In this document: piece after piece, positions 36,932 to 45,459 of the stretch | How the letters are laid out: every line of letters begins with the position of its first letter | Position numbering within the stretch: position 1 is the first letter of the stretch | Assembly: GCA_035361075.1 (NCBI GenBank) | Contig: DAOSBX010000002.1 | Coordinates: 62,001-126,000, forward strand | Origin: Candidatus Hydrogenedens sp. | Lineage (GTDB): Bacteria; Hydrogenedentota; Hydrogenedentia; Hydrogenedentales; Hydrogenedentaceae | DNA: 64,000 bases | Direction of reading: 5' to 3' | Translations under genes and position numbers: made by a program | The notes under the pieces: generated by a model | Told to the model about the DNA's origin: nothing | Database searches by the model: none | What the model saw: the letters and a program-made list of their open reading frames with translations, nothing else

Positions 36932-38019
36932 CCATGTGTGCGGACAAATTCTTCCATAAATTGGCTTAATGCTTCACACCCCTCATACGGCATTGCGTTA
37001 TAAATAGAAGCACGACAACCACCCACTGAACGATGCCCTTTTAGTCCATGGAACCCTTCTTTAGTAGCGTTAGCTATAAATTCCTTTTCTAATGCCTCAT
37101 CAGGCAAGCGGAACGTCACATTCATTCGTGAACGAGACTCTTTCTGGGCATGTCCTTTATAAAATCCCGTATGTTTATCAATCACATCATACAAAACCTG
37201 TGCTTTCTTCTTATTTATCTCTTCCATTTTTTCCAAGCCACCAATATCCTCTAATAACCACTTCAAAACAAGACCTATAATGTAAATACTCCATGTCGAA
37301 GGGGTATTATACAGTGAATTATTCTCCACCATCAGCCGATAATCTAACAGCGAAGGAAGTTTTTCTGGTACCAAAGGTAATAGGTCCTCACGAATAATCA
37401 CCACGGCTATACCCGAAGGTCCTACATTCTTCTGAGCACCCGCATATATCAATGAATATTTTGTAATATCAATAGGACGAGATAAAAAGTCAGAAGACGC
37501 ATCGCAGAATAAAGGCTTTTCACCTACGTCTGGCTCATTAAAAAATTCTATTCCCTGAATTGTTTCATTTGAAGTAAAGTGCACATATTTAGCATCTGTA
37601 GAAATACTTATCTCTGAAGATAAGGGTATTCGCACATAATTCTCAGCCTTTCCAGACCATGCTTCCCTCACAGTACCATGCTTTTTAGCTTCTCCCATCG
37701 CCTTAGAAGCCCATGAACCCGTATTTATATAATCTGCCGTCCCACCATTTAGAAAATTCATCGCTAACATTGAAAATTGCATCGTCGCACCACCCGGAGT
37801 AAATATAACTTTATATGTGTCAGGCATATTTAACAATTTTTTTAAACAATTTTTAGCATTTTCAAGTATCTCATCAAAAGTCTTTGAGCGATGACTTATC
37901 TCCATTATTGACGCTCCAGCCCCAGGATAGACAAGCAATTCTTCCTGTGCTTTCAACAATACTGGTTCAGGTAACATAGATGGTCCAGCAGAAAAATTAA
38001 AAACACGTCCCTCTAACAT
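36928..38019 (-). CDS. serC: Phosphoserine aminotransferase
   Basis: 363 residues, normal for SerC. It converts 3-phosphohydroxypyruvate and glutamate to phosphoserine in serine synthesis, and may serve pyridoxal phosphate synthesis. Motifs: VFNFSAGPSMLPEPVL at the N-terminus, IMEISHRSKTFDEI, the GGATMQFSMLAMNFL cofactor loop, the PLP lysine in YAGAQKNVGPSG, and KGHRSVGGCRASIYNAMP near the C-terminus. AAGGA precedes the ATG. The following TrmH-type gene is divergent. SerA and SerB are not in the window. Confidence 0.97.
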   Translation of the reverse strand: MLEGRVFNFSAGPSMLPEPVLLKAQEELLVYPGAGASIMEISHRSKTFDEILENAKNCLKKLLNMPDTYKVIFTPGGATMQFSMLAMNFLNGGTADYINTGSWASKAMGEAKKHGTVREAWSGKAENYVRIPLSSEISISTDAKYVHFTSNETIQGIEFFNEPDVGEKPLFCDASSDFLSRPIDITKYSLIYAGAQKNVGPSGIAVVIIREDLLPLVPEKLPSLLDYRLMVENNSLYNTPSTWSIYIIGLVLKWLLEDIGGLEKMEEINKKKAQVLYDVIDKHTGFYKGHAQKESRSRMNVTFRLPDEALEKEFIANATKEGFHGLKGHRSVGGCRASIYNAMPYEGCEALSQFMEEFVRTHG

Positions 38020-38101
38020 AATCTAATCCTTATTAAGTTAAAGTTGAATTGGATATATATGAAATAGAAAAACGATTTTGAGTAGAATAACGCCCAATAT
38101 C

Positions 38102-38120
38102 TATAATTTCAATAATTATA
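38102..38120. promoter_or_regulatory. Palindrome with outward TATAAT elements, serC/TrmH gap
   Basis: TATAATT (38102-38108), a 5-base centre, and AATTATA (38114-38120) form a perfect inverted repeat in the 143-base divergent gap. The left arm is a TATAAT on the plus strand and the right arm one on the minus strand. It could serve as -10 for one or both genes; no good -35 is evident. Confidence 0.3.
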
Positions 38121-38162
38121 TCATATCTGTTTTTCAAATTTAAAAATAAAAAGTAAAATACT

Positions 38163-38729
38163 ATGGATGACCTAAATCAATACAAAAGAGAACCCGTTCC
38201 ATATATTCCACAAGAACCCTTCTATAAGGGAGTAGATATTGATTCCTTAACTCCAATAACAAGAAATCCAATTCATGTAGTTTTAGATAACCTCAGAAGT
38301 GCATACAATGTAGGTTCAATATTTAGAACTAGTGATGCTGGTGCGGTAGAACACATATATCTTTGTGGCATGTCAGCCCACCCACCCCATAAAAAAATAG
38401 AAAAAACTGCATTAGGAGCCCACGAATATATCCCATGGAGTTATTATGAAAGGACGAAAGACTGTATCCTTCATATAAAAGAAAAAGAAATCCCCATTGC
38501 ATCTATTGAAATAACAGAAAATTCCACTTCCTACTTCGACTTTAACTGGCCCAAACCTGTTGCTATCGTTTTTGGAAATGAAGTATTAGGTGTTCAGGAA
38601 AAAGTATTAAAAATGTCTGATTATATTATTCATATACCTATGTTTGGTTATAAAAATACAATAAATGTTTCCACCACATTTGGTATCATTCTTTATGATA
38701 TTTTGCATAAATGGGGAAGAAAAACTTAA
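38163..38729 (+). CDS. SpoU/TrmH-family RNA 2'-O-methyltransferase
   Basis: 188 residues, a compact SPOUT enzyme without an extra N-terminal RNA-binding domain. Motif 1 is LDNLRSAYNVGSIFRTSDA, motif 2 is IVFGNEVLGVQ, and motif 3 is IPMFGYKNTINVSTTFGIIL; together they form the trefoil-knot S-adenosylmethionine site. It should methylate a ribose in tRNA or rRNA. The target cannot be named; motif 3 differs slightly from the usual SLNVSVA form. No clear ribosome binding site precedes the ATG. Its end overlaps the end of the convergent Gfo/Idh gene by 4 bases. Confidence 0.92.
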   Translation: MDDLNQYKREPVPYIPQEPFYKGVDIDSLTPITRNPIHVVLDNLRSAYNVGSIFRTSDAGAVEHIYLCGMSAHPPHKKIEKTALGAHEYIPWSYYERTKDCILHIKEKEIPIASIEITENSTSYFDFNWPKPVAIVFGNEVLGVQEKVLKMSDYIIHIPMFGYKNTINVSTTFGIILYDILHKWGRKT

Positions 38730-39724
38730 ATTTTCTCTTTTTTAATGTTCACCCGTTTCCCTGTATTCGCAGATTCGTAAGCAAATACAGTAACTTCTAC
38801 CGACCTCAAACCATCCAAACCTGTTGAAATAGGGTCACGTCTTTCTTGAATTGATTTAACAAAATCACTTATTAAACCCATATCGGGATTATCACCCCAA
38901 AAAGCCCATTCTGTCTTCATAGCAAAATCACTGTAAACGTTTAATTTCTGATTAAAAGCATCGACATACAAGACCCCTTTGGTGCCTACAAATTCTAATG
39001 TCACATCACCCCAGGTCGGAAAACTCTTCGGTCTACTCCAACTTGCGATGTGAGATACCTGAATCCCACCTTCCATCTCTAATTGTAAGCAACCAATATC
39101 ATCCGTGGTTAATGTTTTTTTATGAACCTGATTGCCCAGTTCACAATATACGGACTTAAATTCCTTTCCTGTTATCCAACGAAGAATATCAGCCACATGC
39201 ACAGTATGATCCATCGTTGCTCCACCACCAGAAAGGCTAATATCACCAAACCAACCACCAGGGTAAAAACCATTATTTGTGCAAGATATTGACAAAATAG
39301 TTCCCAATTTACCCGATTCGATATACTCTTTTGCCCTTATAATTGGGGCTAAAAATTTACATGGGAACGCAATACCTAAACCGACACCTTCTTCTCTACA
39401 TGTTTTTATCATCATCTTAGCATCTTCTATTGTTGTAGCAAGTGGCTTCTCACAAAGTATCCACTTCTTGGCTTCTCCTGCTTTTATTACCATCGGCTTA
39501 TGATTTACATTTTCAGATGTAATTACAACTCCATCAGTAGGCAGACTTAAAAATTCATCCATACTCTCTACAAATTTTGTATTATATTTTTGAGCCGCAT
39601 CTTTACCTCTTTCTACATCGTCATCCCAAATAGCTGTTAATTCAACATCAGGCAAAGAACATAAACAATGGGCATAACTATATGCATGTAAGTGAGCAAA
39701 ACTCATAATCCCTACTTTAATCAT
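38726..39724 (-). CDS. Gfo/Idh/MocA-family oxidoreductase (downstream copy)
   Basis: 332 residues from the ATG at 39724, which has a near-perfect AAGGAGGG (39732-39739) 7 bases upstream; a longer frame lacks such a site. The N-terminal Rossmann domain starts VGIMSFAHLHAYSYA and keeps LCEKPLATT with the catalytic-region Lys-Pro. GGGATMDHTVHVADILRW is the C-terminal domain core with the conserved His. It oxidises or reduces a sugar or cyclitol with NAD(P). The usual GxGxxG is replaced by SFAHLHAYS, a form seen in some family members. It overlaps the stop of the upstream paralogue's ribosome-site region, and both lie behind tRNA-Ser. Confidence 0.92.
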   Translation of the reverse strand: MIKVGIMSFAHLHAYSYAHCLCSLPDVELTAIWDDDVERGKDAAQKYNTKFVESMDEFLSLPTDGVVITSENVNHKPMVIKAGEAKKWILCEKPLATTIEDAKMMIKTCREEGVGLGIAFPCKFLAPIIRAKEYIESGKLGTILSISCTNNGFYPGGWFGDISLSGGGATMDHTVHVADILRWITGKEFKSVYCELGNQVHKKTLTTDDIGCLQLEMEGGIQVSHIASWSRPKSFPTWGDVTLEFVGTKGVLYVDAFNQKLNVYSDFAMKTEWAFWGDNPDMGLISDFVKSIQERRDPISTGLDGLRSVEVTVFAYESANTGKRVNIKKEKI

Positions 39725-39737
39725 TTTTAATCCCTCC

Positions 39738-40703
39738 TTATAATGAAATAGGTTGCTTAGTTTTTGCTGAACGGAGGCACGCACTAACTATCTCAACAGC
39801 CTTCAAACCATCATTTGGCTGAACTTTTGGTGTCTTATCATTTTGTATCCAATCGATAAAATCTTCCCATTCCTTTTGATAAGGACTTTTAATAACAGGA
39901 CTTTCTGGGACGATAGTGCCAGATATCTTGCCTTGCTGTCTCTGATGTAATTCTAATGCATTTTCCATATTGTCATAATAAATGAGACCATCACTCCCAC
40001 AAACCTCAACTTTCACCCGAAAACCCGATGGGTGTGCCCATGTCCCTATTACGAGTGCTAAAATGCCATTTTTCATCCGTACCGTAATTTGGGAATAATC
40101 TAAGGGAGCACATTTTTTATCAATCAAGTTTTGACAAAATACTGTTTTGACCTCACCAAATACATATCGCAACCAATCTAAGTCGTGAATAAGGCAATCA
40201 AATGTAACACCACCACTTAATTTGAAATCACTAAACCAACCTTTAGGTGACATTCCACCACGATACATCTTAACAAAACCAACGTCACCAATTTTTCCAG
40301 ATTTAATTTGTTCCTGAATAGCCTCAAACTCATGAAAGTACCGAACTACATGACCAACAAATAATTTCACACCTTTTTTCTCAGCCTTATTTACAATTTT
40401 TTTACATTCCTCAGTAGTCCTACATAGTGGCTTCTCGCAAAATATATACTTTCCTTTTTTTATTGCTAAATCGAGAATAGGATAATGATATGGAGTTGGT
40501 GTTGTTATTACTACAATATCGACATTCTTACTTTGCACCAAATCTTCCCAATTTTTTACATGCTTTGCCTTAAATTCTTTAGCCATGTCTTTAGCTATTC
40601 GGCTTACACTGTCCGCACACTGGACGACTTCCAATCCGCAGTTTTTAGCCATAGTAGCATGGAGACGTCCCATCGTCCCACATCCAATAATCCCTACTTT
40701 CAT
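39738..40703 (-). CDS. Gfo/Idh/MocA-family oxidoreductase (upstream copy)
   Basis: 321 residues from the ATG at 40703, which has GGAGG 8 bases upstream. The frame stays open farther up only because it reads through tRNA-Ser. The N-terminal VGIIGCGTMGRLHATMA is a standard dinucleotide site. ITTPTPYHY, then FCEKPLCRT, then GHVVRYFHEF, and GGVTFDCLIHDLDWLRYVFG complete the family pattern. The substrate is likely a sugar, inositol or related polyol. The next Gfo/Idh gene begins 13 nt downstream, so the pair may act in one pathway. They are clearly diverged, not a recent duplication. Confidence 0.94.
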   Translation of the reverse strand: MKVGIIGCGTMGRLHATMAKNCGLEVVQCADSVSRIAKDMAKEFKAKHVKNWEDLVQSKNVDIVVITTPTPYHYPILDLAIKKGKYIFCEKPLCRTTEECKKIVNKAEKKGVKLFVGHVVRYFHEFEAIQEQIKSGKIGDVGFVKMYRGGMSPKGWFSDFKLSGGVTFDCLIHDLDWLRYVFGEVKTVFCQNLIDKKCAPLDYSQITVRMKNGILALVIGTWAHPSGFRVKVEVCGSDGLIYYDNMENALELHQRQQGKISGTIVPESPVIKSPYQKEWEDFIDWIQNDKTPKVQPNDGLKAVEIVSACLRSAKTKQPISL

Positions 40704-40733
40704 AATAAAATCCTCCAGGTTTAAATAATATAA

Positions 40734-40817
40734 TGGCGGAGGGTGAGGGACTCGAACCCTCAAGCCCGAAGGCGCCGGTTTTCAAGACCGGTGGATTACC
40801 GATTATCCTAACCCTCC
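40734..40817 (-). tRNA. tRNA-Ser (anticodon UGA), CCA encoded
   Basis: Read on the minus strand, the acceptor stem GGAGGGT pairs with ACCCTCC, followed by discriminator G and an encoded CCA (plus-strand 40734-40736). The D arm is GGA/TCC with a GG loop. The anticodon stem CCGGT/ACCGG holds loop CTTGAAA, so the anticodon is TGA. A long variable arm (GCC-TTCG-GGC) is diagnostic of a class II tRNA, here serine. The T arm is GAGGG-TTCGAGT-CCCTC. The first Gfo/Idh gene starts 30 nt downstream, so the two may share a transcript. The end positions are read by eye. Confidence 0.95.
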
Positions 40818-40877
40818 GCATCTTTTCTGTGATTATATATATACATAAAATTAACGATTAGTTTCAAATATAATCAA

Positions 40878-41180
40878 CTATGACAACGACTTCATAATCT
40901 CATCTAACAAAAAAGGAATATCCTCTTCCTTGACATAACTATACCAAATACCTTCTGGATAAACCATAATATTGGGTCCATGTTCACACTGACCAAGACA
41001 ACCTGTTCTTGAAACACGAATAACATCTTTTAAGTTTTTATCACGAATAGATTGTTTTAACTTAACTACAAATTCATCGCTTTTATGGACACCACAACAG
41101 GGTTTCGTATTATCGTCCTTTTTGTTCGTACAAACAAAAATTGTTTTCTTATAGGGAATCGGTTGTTTTCGCATATTCAA
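40878..41180 (-). CDS. Small [2Fe-2S] thioredoxin-like ferredoxin
   Basis: 100 residues. The cysteines Cys17, Cys28 or Cys29, Cys61 and Cys65 (TGCLGQCEHGPNIMVYPEG) match the thioredoxin-fold [2Fe-2S] ferredoxins, related to the NuoE subunit. It carries electrons in the cytoplasm for an unknown partner. AAGGG lies before the ATG at good spacing. It lies upstream of tRNA-Ser on the same strand and is divergent from the alcohol dehydrogenase gene. No hydrogenase or NADH dehydrogenase genes are near. Confidence 0.9.
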   Translation of the reverse strand: MNMRKQPIPYKKTIFVCTNKKDDNTKPCCGVHKSDEFVVKLKQSIRDKNLKDVIRVSRTGCLGQCEHGPNIMVYPEGIWYSYVKEEDIPFLLDEIMKSLS

Positions 41181-41260
41181 TCCCTTCTTTTGTATATGTA
41201 AATTAATTATATTTATTATATAAAATTATTAAGGAATTTAGATATTAGGGAAACAGAAAA

Positions 41261-42259
41261 ATGAAAGTAATGGCTTTATATCAACAAGCCCCTATTCAAA
41301 CACACCCTCTAATTATAGAAGATTGGGATATTCCAAAACCAAAGGAAAAAGAACTCCTTATTAAAATAAATTGTTGTGCTATTTGTAGGACAGACCTACA
41401 TATTATAGAAGGTGAATTACCTTTAGTAGTATCTCCAATTATTCCTGGCCACCAAATTGTGGGAACTGTCATCGAAATAGGAACACAATGCACAAAATAT
41501 AAAGTAGGCGATAAGGTCGGAATAGCATGGTTAAGAATGACCTGTGGCACATGCGATTTCTGTAAGATAGGATTGGAAAACTTATGTAAAGATAGCTTAT
41601 ATACAGGTTATCATCAACATGGAGGCTATGCTGAATATACAGTAGTAAATGAAGACTTTGCATATGCCCTTCCAAAAAATTTAGATGACCCCAAAATAGC
41701 ACCTCTTTTATGTGCGGGTATTATAGGTTTCCGTGCATGGAAAAAGACAGAACTAAGGAAAAAGAATGTACTGGCTATATATGGTTTCGGTGCTTCCGCT
41801 CATATCATATTACAGATAGCAAAAGCCAAAGGAGTCACTGTATTTGTTGTTAGTCAAAGGAAAAACCACCAAGAATTAGCAATACAATTAGGTGCGGATT
41901 GGGCAGGAAGTAACCCCTCTGAACTTCCAGAATTGCCAGATGCAAGTATCATCTTTGCCCCTAATGGAAATCTAATTCCAACTGCTTTAGAATATTTGAA
42001 AAAAGGTGGCCGTCTTGTTTTAGCAGGTATCTATATGTCTGATACACCACCTCTTAATTACGAAAGACACATATTTTACGAAAAACATATATTATCTGTA
42101 ACTTCAAATACACGAGTAGATGGACAAGAATTGTTAAAAGAAGCCATAAATGTAAAAGTAAAAACGCATGTTGAATTAACACCATTAAAAGAAGTAAACG
42201 AATTGCTCCAAAAATTAAAAGAAAATAAAATTAATGGTAGTGGTGTAGTTGTAATGTAA
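41261..42259 (+). CDS. Zinc-dependent alcohol dehydrogenase (MDR family)
   Basis: 332 residues. Catalytic zinc motifs are CAICRTDLHIIEGELP and PGHQIVGTV; structural zinc cysteines are CGTCDFCKIGLENLC. The coenzyme domain has AIYGFGASAHIILQIAKAKG, a slightly altered GxGxxG. It interconverts alcohols and aldehydes or ketones with NAD(P). The length and the GASAH form resemble the YjgB/AdhA-like zinc-binding subgroup. Rhamnulokinase follows by 66 nt on the same strand; a role in handling lactaldehyde from rhamnose is possible but not shown. Confidence 0.92.
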   Translation: MKVMALYQQAPIQTHPLIIEDWDIPKPKEKELLIKINCCAICRTDLHIIEGELPLVVSPIIPGHQIVGTVIEIGTQCTKYKVGDKVGIAWLRMTCGTCDFCKIGLENLCKDSLYTGYHQHGGYAEYTVVNEDFAYALPKNLDDPKIAPLLCAGIIGFRAWKKTELRKKNVLAIYGFGASAHIILQIAKAKGVTVFVVSQRKNHQELAIQLGADWAGSNPSELPELPDASIIFAPNGNLIPTALEYLKKGGRLVLAGIYMSDTPPLNYERHIFYEKHILSVTSNTRVDGQELLKEAINVKVKTHVELTPLKEVNELLQKLKENKINGSGVVVM

Positions 42260-42325
42260 GATAATTATAAATAAAATAAAGAAGATAAATTATAGATAAG
42301 AACTAATTAATGAAAGGATACAAAT

Positions 42326-43795
42326 ATGAGTAAAAAGATATACCAGTTTTTGGCTTTTGATTTAGGAGCTGAAAGTGGCAGAGCTATCTTAGGAACCCTG
42401 AAAGATCATAAAATCGATTTACAAATCATTCATCGATTTAGAACCGAAGGGCTTATCATGTTAGGCACCCGACAGTGGGATTTAGCACGCATCTATGAAG
42501 AAATGTGCTATGCCCTACGTAAATGTGCCAAAGAATACACCGCTGAATTAGATGGAATTGGTGTAGACACATGGGGTGTAGACTTCGGCTTAATAGCAGA
42601 TGACGGCTCTGTTATTGCTAACCCTGTTCATTATCGTGATAAGAGAACACAAGGCATTATGGATTACGCATTTTCAATTGTTCCCAAAGAAGAGATATAT
42701 CAAATCACAGGAATTCAATTTTTACCATTTAACACGTTATTTCAAATATTGAGCATGATAAAAAATAAATCACCTTTCCTAAAAATATCAAAATCATTAT
42801 TACTCATGGGGGATTTGTTCGGATATTTATTAAGTGGTGTGGCTTCATGTGAATATACTAATGCATCGACAACGCAACTATTGGATGCTAAAAAAAGAAC
42901 TTGGAGCAAAGAACTTATCCAAAAATTCTCAATACCGTCGAATATACTACAAAAGATTATTCCACCAGGAACTATATTAGGTGATATACTCCCAGAAATT
43001 GCACATAATACAGGGATTTCACCAGAGACCCCAGTCATAGCACCCGCAACACACGATACCGCTTCTGCTGTCGCAGCTGTTCCTATTTTGGATACTTCCG
43101 AACCATGGGCATACCTATCAAGTGGAACATGGTCATTATTAGGGACAGAACTTAGTGAGCCTAATATTACAAATGAAAGCATGGAAATCGGCTTTACGAA
43201 CGAAGGGGGTATCGGCAACAAAATTCGTTATCTAAAAAATATTTTTGGTTTATGGCTGGTTCAAGAATGCCGTCGTATTTGGGAACGGGAAGGAACAATG
43301 CTATCTTACGAACAACTAACAAAAGAAGCCGAAGAAGCAACCCCATTTAAAGCACTTATACCCGTAAACGAACCACGTCTGTTAGCACCAGAAAATATGC
43401 CCAAAACAATTCAAATAATTTGCGAAGAATTAGGGCATCCCATACCACAAACAAGAGGAGGGATTGTACGGTGTGCTTTGGAAAGCCTTGCTTTAAACTA
43501 CCGTCAAACTATAAAAGCATTAAATAAACTCTTAAACTGCACTATTAAAAAACTCCATATTGTAGGTGGTGGAGTGCAAAACAAACTCTTATGTCAGATG
43601 ACAGCAGACGCTTGTAATATACCAGTAATTGCTGGGCCTGTAGAAGCAACCGTACTCGGGAATATAAGTGTTCAAGCAATGGCAGTTGGTGCTATTAAAT
43701 CGCCTCAAGAAATCAGAGAGGTAATTGCCAATTCTGTAATATTAGAACATTATAATCCTACAAATACCGCAGAATGGGACCGTTGGGATAAATAG
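42326..43795 (+). CDS. rhaB: Rhamnulokinase
   Basis: 489 residues, normal for RhaB of the FGGY kinase family. It phosphorylates L-rhamnulose at O1 using ATP. The start FLAFDLGAESGRAILGTL is the RhaB form of the phosphate-1 loop. GVDTWGVDFGLIADDG, then HYRDKRTQGIMDYAF, then YLSSGTWSLLGTEL, then HIVGGGVQNKLLCQMTADAC are all typical of rhamnulokinase. AAAGGA precedes the ATG. Rhamnose isomerase (rhaA) and rhamnulose-1-phosphate aldolase (rhaD) are not in the window. An extracellular GH78 rhamnosidase at 27576 could supply the sugar. Confidence 0.95.
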   Translation: MSKKIYQFLAFDLGAESGRAILGTLKDHKIDLQIIHRFRTEGLIMLGTRQWDLARIYEEMCYALRKCAKEYTAELDGIGVDTWGVDFGLIADDGSVIANPVHYRDKRTQGIMDYAFSIVPKEEIYQITGIQFLPFNTLFQILSMIKNKSPFLKISKSLLLMGDLFGYLLSGVASCEYTNASTTQLLDAKKRTWSKELIQKFSIPSNILQKIIPPGTILGDILPEIAHNTGISPETPVIAPATHDTASAVAAVPILDTSEPWAYLSSGTWSLLGTELSEPNITNESMEIGFTNEGGIGNKIRYLKNIFGLWLVQECRRIWEREGTMLSYEQLTKEAEEATPFKALIPVNEPRLLAPENMPKTIQIICEELGHPIPQTRGGIVRCALESLALNYRQTIKALNKLLNCTIKKLHIVGGGVQNKLLCQMTADACNIPVIAGPVEATVLGNISVQAMAVGAIKSPQEIREVIANSVILEHYNPTNTAEWDRWDK

Positions 43796-43810
43796 AAAAC
43801 TGGAATATCA

Positions 43811-45457
43811 ATGTATATAACGAAAAGCAGTACAAACTTAATATGTAAAAGTGTATTATTTTTAGTTCTTATTCCGTTATCCTGCACATTTAATACCAAT
43901 ACGAACCAAGATACTTTATATGTAGGAAATGGGGCAGAGGTTCAGGACCTTGACCCAGCCACAGTTTCAGGAGTAACAGAACATCGAGTTCTGAGTTCAC
44001 TTTTTGAAGGTTTAACATCACTTGACCCAAAAAGTTTACAGCCAATTCCAGCAGTAGCGGAAACATGGGACATATCAGATGACAAAAAACTATATACATT
44101 CCACCTTAGAAAAAATGCATTTTGGTCAAATGGTGAACCTGTAACATCAATAGATTTCCTTAATTCATGGAAGAGAATCCTTTCACCGAAGCTTTCTGCA
44201 GAGTATGCCTATCTACTCTTCTGTATAAAAAATGCCAAACAATACTACGAAGGACACATCGAAGATTTTAATAAGGTAGGGGTAAAAATCATTGATGATT
44301 ACACCCTTCAAGTTGAACTTGAATACCCAACAGCATATTTCTTAAAAATGCAAGTTCACAATATTTGGTATCCCATTCACAAAAAAACAATTGAAAAATA
44401 CGGTAATTTTGATGAGAGAAATAACCCGTGGACACATGCAGGTAAACATATTAGCAACGGACCTTATCAATTGATTGAGTGGATACCGAATAAAATAATT
44501 AAAGTCAGGAAAAATCCATATTATTGGAATAAAGAAAGTGTCGCTATAAGTAATATTTACTTCTATCCCATCGATAATCAAATGACCGAAGAACGATTCT
44601 TTCGAATTGGATATTTGGACCTAACCAGCACTATCCCATTAAGAAAATTAGATTATTACCGTATAAACCGACCCGAATCACTGCTCTTATATCCATACAT
44701 CGGTGTGTATTATTATCGTATCAACGTAAAAAAAGCACCATTAAATAATATTTTTGTTCGGAAAGCCTTAGCGTATGCTATTGATAGTTCACAAATAACA
44801 AAATATATCTTAAAAGGTGGCGAAACACCTGCTACACATTATGTTCCTAACAACATTGGCGATTATTTATCACCCGAAATAGTTAGATTTAATCCAAAAT
44901 ATGCTCGCGAACTTCTTTATCAAGCTGGATACCCAGATGGAAAAAATTTTCCGACCATCGAAATTCTATTCAACACGTCGGAAGCACATAAGTTAATTGC
45001 TGAAGCAATACAACGAATGTGGAAACAACATCTAAACATCAATGTAAAACTCTTAAATCAAGATTGGAAAGTATATTTATCATCATTAAACCAATTGGAC
45101 TATCAAATTGCACGATCCGCATGGATTGCTGATTTTCTCGACCCCATCAATTTCTTAGAATGCTTTTTAAGTTATAGCGGTAATAACAGAACAGGTTGGG
45201 CAAATAACGAGTTCGATAATAAAATAGAACAGGCATATCATGAAACAGATGGGAAAACAAGAAATCGATTAATGTTCGAAGCAGAACAAATACTATTAGA
45301 TGAACTTCCTATTATCCCAATCTATTTCTATACATGGAAAATGTTAATTTCATCTCGAGTTGATAACTTAAACCCTAACGTCCTCGGTTATATTCGATGG
45401 CAAGACTTAAAAATAAAAGAACAAAATAAATCGATAACTCTTTTAGACAAAAGATAA
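43811..45457 (+). CDS. Peptide ABC transporter substrate-binding lipoprotein (OppA-like)
   Basis: 548 residues. The lipoprotein signal ends at PLSC (Cys25). The SBP_bac_5 fold is shown by GNGAEVQDLDPATVSG, then LFEGLTSLDP, then FHLRKNAFWSNGEPVTSIDF, then NNIFVRKALAYAID. It should sit outside the inner membrane and deliver oligopeptides to the OppB/OppC permease encoded next. It follows rhaB by 15 nt; the functional link there is unclear. The substrate could also be another oligomer or nickel-like ligand, but the peptide subgroup is most likely. Confidence 0.93.
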   Translation: MYITKSSTNLICKSVLFLVLIPLSCTFNTNTNQDTLYVGNGAEVQDLDPATVSGVTEHRVLSSLFEGLTSLDPKSLQPIPAVAETWDISDDKKLYTFHLRKNAFWSNGEPVTSIDFLNSWKRILSPKLSAEYAYLLFCIKNAKQYYEGHIEDFNKVGVKIIDDYTLQVELEYPTAYFLKMQVHNIWYPIHKKTIEKYGNFDERNNPWTHAGKHISNGPYQLIEWIPNKIIKVRKNPYYWNKESVAISNIYFYPIDNQMTEERFFRIGYLDLTSTIPLRKLDYYRINRPESLLLYPYIGVYYYRINVKKAPLNNIFVRKALAYAIDSSQITKYILKGGETPATHYVPNNIGDYLSPEIVRFNPKYARELLYQAGYPDGKNFPTIEILFNTSEAHKLIAEAIQRMWKQHLNINVKLLNQDWKVYLSSLNQLDYQIARSAWIADFLDPINFLECFLSYSGNNRTGWANNEFDNKIEQAYHETDGKTRNRLMFEAEQILLDELPIIPIYFYTWKMLISSRVDNLNPNVLGYIRWQDLKIKEQNKSITLLDKR

Positions 45458-45459
45458 AT

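Noticed and set aside
38726..40703. The two Gfo/Idh genes as a recent tandem duplication
   Set aside because: Their N-terminal motifs and most of their sequences differ clearly, so they are old paralogues.
40704..40763. Upstream extension of the second Gfo/Idh reading frame
   Set aside because: The frame continues only by reading through part of the tRNA-Ser; a strong GGAGG site selects the ATG at 40703.
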